A stretch of DNA of 64,000 nt, taken from the NCBI GenBank assembly GCA_015068025.1, contig SVLH01000001.1, positions 1-64,000 on the forward strand, read 5' to 3'. The notes below the pieces were generated by a model. It had not been told where the DNA came from and did no database searches. It worked only from the letters and a program-made list of their open reading frames with translations. This DNA is from Oscillospiraceae bacterium (lineage in GTDB: Bacteria; Bacillota; Clostridia; Oscillospirales; Oscillospiraceae). The position numbers were made by a program, and so were the translations under genes. Shown one piece after another: positions 60,568 through 64,000 of the stretch. Every line of letters starts with the position of its first letter. The first letter of the stretch is position 1.

Positions 60568-63024
60568 ATGGAACACGCCGTCATCGTGAAAGTGGCTGTC
60601 AGTGCCGCGCCCTATGCCATCGACAAACCCTATGACTATCTCGTGCCCGATGCACTTGCCCAGACCGCCGTTCCCGGCGTGCGGGTGATCGTGCCTTTCG
60701 GGCAGGGAAACCGAAAATCGGAAGGATTTGTGCTGGCCCGGAACGACGGGGGCGAAAAGCGCCCCGGTCTGAAGCCTCTGGATTCCGTGCTGGATGACGC
60801 CCCCATTCTGGACAGCGACGGCATTGCGCTGGCACTGTGGATGCGTCAGCGGTACTTTTGTACCATGTTCGAGGCACTGAAAACCATTCTGCCGGCCGGC
60901 TTGTGGTATCGCTTCCGCGAGATCTGGCACCTTGCAGAGGAGGGGATGGACCGCGCCGCGGCAGATGCCGCTGCCTCCGGGATCAGGAAAGCCCCCGCTG
61001 TGCTGGATGTGCTGTTTTCCTCCGGTGGAAAGGCAGATCTGGAGGCCTTGCGAAACGCCTGTGGCGACGAGGTGGAGCGCACGCTGAAAAAGCTGCAAAA
61101 GGCCGGCGTTGTCACCTGTGAGGCCACCGCAAAACGGAAGATCAACGACAAGACCCGCTGGGTCGCCTCTCTGACAGCCGATGCCGAGGATGCCCTGGCC
61201 ATCACCGCGGCGCAGAAGCGCTCTGCGCCCATGCGCCATGAGATCATCCGCTTTCTGTCCACCACCGGCCGTGCATCTGCTGCGGATATCTGCTATTTCA
61301 CAGGCGCCTCCATGCAGTCTTTGCGTGGCTTGGAAAAGATGGGTATTCTGGCTCTGACGGAAGAAGAGGCGCTGCGCGTGCCTCTCCCGGAGGAAACGGA
61401 GCCCGGCGCACCTATCTGCCTGAACGGGGAACAGGAGGCCGCTTTTGCGTCCATCCTTTCTCTTGCCCAGCAGCAGAAGGGAGAGGCCATCTTGCTGCAC
61501 GGCGTGACCGGCAGCGGAAAAACACAGGTCTACCTGCGTCTGGTGCAGGAAGTTCTGAAACAGGGAAAAACCGCCATCGTGCTGGTGCCGGAGATCGTTC
61601 TGACACCGCAGATGATGCAGAAATTTACCTCCTATTTCGGCAGCGAGGTGGGAATGCTCCACAGCTCACTGCGTATGAGTGAACGCTACGACCAATGGAA
61701 ACGCATCAAGCGGGGAGAGGTCAAGGTCGTTCTTGGCACCCGCTCCGCGATTTTTGCCCCGCTGCAAAATCTTGGACTCATCATTCTGGACGAGGAGCAG
61801 GAGGGCAGCTACCAATCGGAAAACGCCCCCCGCTACCACACCAGAGAGATCGCAATGTATCTCTGCGCCAAGCAGGGCGCCATACTGCTTCTTGGCTCCG
61901 CAACCCCTGCGGTGGAGACGGCTTGGGCGGCAGAGCAGGGGCTGTATCAAAAAGCACTTCTGCGGAGCCGTTACAACGAAAACGCACTGCCACAAGTGAC
62001 CGTTGCAGATCTGCGGCAGGAGATTCGGCGGGGCAATTCCGGCCTGATCGGCGAAGCTTTGCAGGCGGAGCTTACGAAAAATATTGCCAACGACGAACAG
62101 AGCATTCTGTTTTTAAATCGGCGAGGCAGCAGCAGAATGCTGCTTTGCGGCGAATGCGGACATGTTCCCGAATGTCCGCGCTGTAGCGTACCCCTGACCT
62201 ATCACTCCGCCAACGAGCGACTGATGTGCCACTACTGCGGCCACTCCGAGCGCACACAGAACGAGTGTCCCGTCTGCGGCGGCATCATGAAGCGCGTTGG
62301 CTGTGGTACCCAAAAGGTGGAGGAGGAACTGCGGCAGCTGTTCCCGGAGGCAGGCATCCTGCGTATGGACGCAGATACCGCATCCGGCGGCCACCGTGCA
62401 CTACTGGAACGGTTTGAACGCGAGCGCATTCCGATCCTTCTCGGCACCCAGATGGTGGCCAAGGGCCTGGATTTTGAGAATGTGACCCTTGTAGGCGTGC
62501 TTTCAGCCGATACGTCTTTGTATGTGGATCATTACCGCGCCGCTGAGCGAACCTTCAACCTGCTGACACAGGTCGTTGGGCGAGCAGGACGCGGCGGCAA
62601 GATTGGCCGCGCCGTGATCCAGACCTATACCCCGGAAAACGATGTGATCCAATGCGCAGCCAGTCAGGATTACGCCCGTTTTTACGAAAGCGAGATCCGT
62701 ATGCGCCGCCTGCGGCGCTATCCGCCCTTTGCCGACATCTTTACGGTGACTGTATCCGGAACGGAGGAGGGGGCGGTGCTGCGTTCCTCCGTCCTTGTGC
62801 GGGAACAGCTCAAGCACCTGTTTCAGGAACAGGAAGCCGAGATCCTCGGTCCCGCTCCTGCCCCCGTGCTGAAACTGAACAACCGCTATCGCTACCGCTG
62901 TACACTGGTAGGGAGGAACAACAAGGACACCCGGGACAAGCTTAGCTGGCTGCTGAAAGAATTTGCAAATGACCGCGCAAACCGCGGACAGAATATTTTT
63001 GTAGACTGCAACGTCATGGATTAA
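60568..63024 (+). CDS. priA: Primosomal protein N' (PriA helicase)
   Basis: LLHGVTGSGKTQVYLRL; zinc-binding Cys motifs; LLTQVVGRAGRGGK. Confidence 0.97.
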   Translation: MEHAVIVKVAVSAAPYAIDKPYDYLVPDALAQTAVPGVRVIVPFGQGNRKSEGFVLARNDGGEKRPGLKPLDSVLDDAPILDSDGIALALWMRQRYFCTMFEALKTILPAGLWYRFREIWHLAEEGMDRAAADAAASGIRKAPAVLDVLFSSGGKADLEALRNACGDEVERTLKKLQKAGVVTCEATAKRKINDKTRWVASLTADAEDALAITAAQKRSAPMRHEIIRFLSTTGRASAADICYFTGASMQSLRGLEKMGILALTEEEALRVPLPEETEPGAPICLNGEQEAAFASILSLAQQQKGEAILLHGVTGSGKTQVYLRLVQEVLKQGKTAIVLVPEIVLTPQMMQKFTSYFGSEVGMLHSSLRMSERYDQWKRIKRGEVKVVLGTRSAIFAPLQNLGLIILDEEQEGSYQSENAPRYHTREIAMYLCAKQGAILLLGSATPAVETAWAAEQGLYQKALLRSRYNENALPQVTVADLRQEIRRGNSGLIGEALQAELTKNIANDEQSILFLNRRGSSRMLLCGECGHVPECPRCSVPLTYHSANERLMCHYCGHSERTQNECPVCGGIMKRVGCGTQKVEEELRQLFPEAGILRMDADTASGGHRALLERFERERIPILLGTQMVAKGLDFENVTLVGVLSADTSLYVDHYRAAERTFNLLTQVVGRAGRGGKIGRAVIQTYTPENDVIQCAASQDYARFYESEIRMRRLRRYPPFADIFTVTVSGTEEGAVLRSSVLVREQLKHLFQEQEAEILGPAPAPVLKLNNRYRYRCTLVGRNNKDTRDKLSWLLKEFANDRANRGQNIFVDCNVMD

Positions 63025-63045
63025 GCAGTCAAGGAGGAAACGATC

Positions 63046-63546
63046 ATGGCATTACGAAAAATCGTGGAACAGGGCGATGAGTGCCTGAACAAGGTATGTC
63101 GTCCCGTTACCGCATTTAACGCCCGTCTGCACGCTCTGCTGGATGACATGGCAGAAACCCTGGCTGATGCCAACGGCGCCGGTCTGGCCGCGCCACAGGT
63201 TGGTGTTCTGCGGCGGATCTGTCTGGTTCTGGACGAAGAAAACGAAGCCTATCTGGAGCTCATTAATCCCGAGATCATCGCCCAGAGCGGGGAACAGACC
63301 GGTCTGGAAGGATGCTTGAGCGTTCCCGGTAAATGGGGTATCGTGACCCGTCCCAATGTGGTGCGCGTCCGCGCACAGGATCGCTACGGTGATTGGTTCG
63401 AGGCAGAGGCCGAGGGACTTGGCGCTCGTGCGTTCTGCCATGAGATTGAACACCTCGACGGACATCTGTACACCGAGCATATCGACCGCTTCCTCACCGA
63501 CGAGGAAGTGATGGAATATTTCCGCGACGCAGAAGAAGAGGAGTGA
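63046..63546 (+). CDS. def: Peptide deformylase
   Basis: GAGLAAPQVGVLRR; EGCLSVPG; CHEIEHLDGHL motifs. Confidence 0.97.
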   Translation: MALRKIVEQGDECLNKVCRPVTAFNARLHALLDDMAETLADANGAGLAAPQVGVLRRICLVLDEENEAYLELINPEIIAQSGEQTGLEGCLSVPGKWGIVTRPNVVRVRAQDRYGDWFEAEAEGLGARAFCHEIEHLDGHLYTEHIDRFLTDEEVMEYFRDAEEEE

Positions 63547-63550
63547 TTGC

Positions 63551-64000
63551 ATGCGGATCCTGTTTATGGGAACGCCGGACTTCGCCGTTGCATCTTTAAA
63601 GCGGCTCGTAGAGGACGGGCACGACATCTGCGGCGTTATCACCCAGCCCGACAAACCGAAAAATCGCGGACACAAAATGCAGCCAACCCCTGTAAAGGAA
63701 TATGCTTTGACACAGAATCTGGAGGTCTTTCAGCCGCTGAAAGCCCGTGACGGTGAAGCCATGGGCATTGTGGAGCAGCTGAAGCCGGAATTGATCGTGG
63801 TTGCCGCATACGGCAAGATCCTGCCTGAAGATCTGCTGAACTATCCCAAATACGGCTCCATCAATGTCCATTCATCCCTGCTGCCTGCCTATCGCGGCGC
63901 AGCACCCATCAACTGGGCCATCCTGGACGGCCTTGCCGAAACCGGCGTGACCATCATGTATATGGCCAAGGAACTGGATGCCGGTGATATCATTCACCAG
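63551..64000 (+). CDS. fmt: Methionyl-tRNA formyltransferase (truncated by window end)
   Basis: MRILFMGTPDFAVASLKRLVEDGHDICGVITQPDKP...NVHSSLLPAYRGAAPINWAIL; ORF open to the right edge. Confidence 0.95.
   Translation, partial: MRILFMGTPDFAVASLKRLVEDGHDICGVITQPDKPKNRGHKMQPTPVKEYALTQNLEVFQPLKARDGEAMGIVEQLKPELIVVAAYGKILPEDLLNYPKYGSINVHSSLLPAYRGAAPINWAILDGLAETGVTIMYMAKELDAGDIIHQ

Overview
The window is a 64 kb, gene-dense chromosomal segment of a spore-forming, anaerobic, high-GC Firmicute, probably Clostridia and Oscillospiraceae-like (inferred from gene content only). Almost all of it is core genome: spoIIIA operon (truncated at the left edge), asp23-nusB, xseA-xseB-ispA, dxs-tlyA-nadK-argR-recN, pcrA-type helicase, tmk, mltG, U32 peptidase, T-box + alaS, comEC-holA-rnmV, glnS, sigG, ymxH, rpsB-tsf, scpA/scpB, ytfJ, dacF, rluB, cmk-plsC-ispH/S1 fusion, an acetyl-CoA hydrolase/transferase-family CoA-transferase, carD-ispD-ispF, cdaA-cdaR, yicC-remA-gmk-rpoZ-priA-def-fmt (truncated). 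The main non-coding feature is a ~660-nt ORF-poor region at about 6733-7391. I interpret it as an OLE (Ornate Large Extremophilic) RNA gene: it lies in the characteristic ispA-[OLE]-oapA-dxs context, has its own extended -10 promoter, has complementary 5'/3' ends, and is followed by an OapA-like membrane protein with a DxxxD motif. Other points worth checking: (i) spoIIIAC is interrupted about 122 bp into the window by AT-rich DNA with a phased repeat; (ii) a helically phased array of Spo0A-box-like TTCGACA repeats lies upstream of a DUF6514-like gene; (iii) an unlisted 51-aa Cys-rich membrane peptide is encoded on the minus strand; (iv) the ispH/S1 fusion ORF contains a candidate internal promoter and start site; (v) an XRE regulator has paired operator palindromes at its own promoter. 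No CRISPR array, rRNA, tRNA, transposase or prophage was seen.
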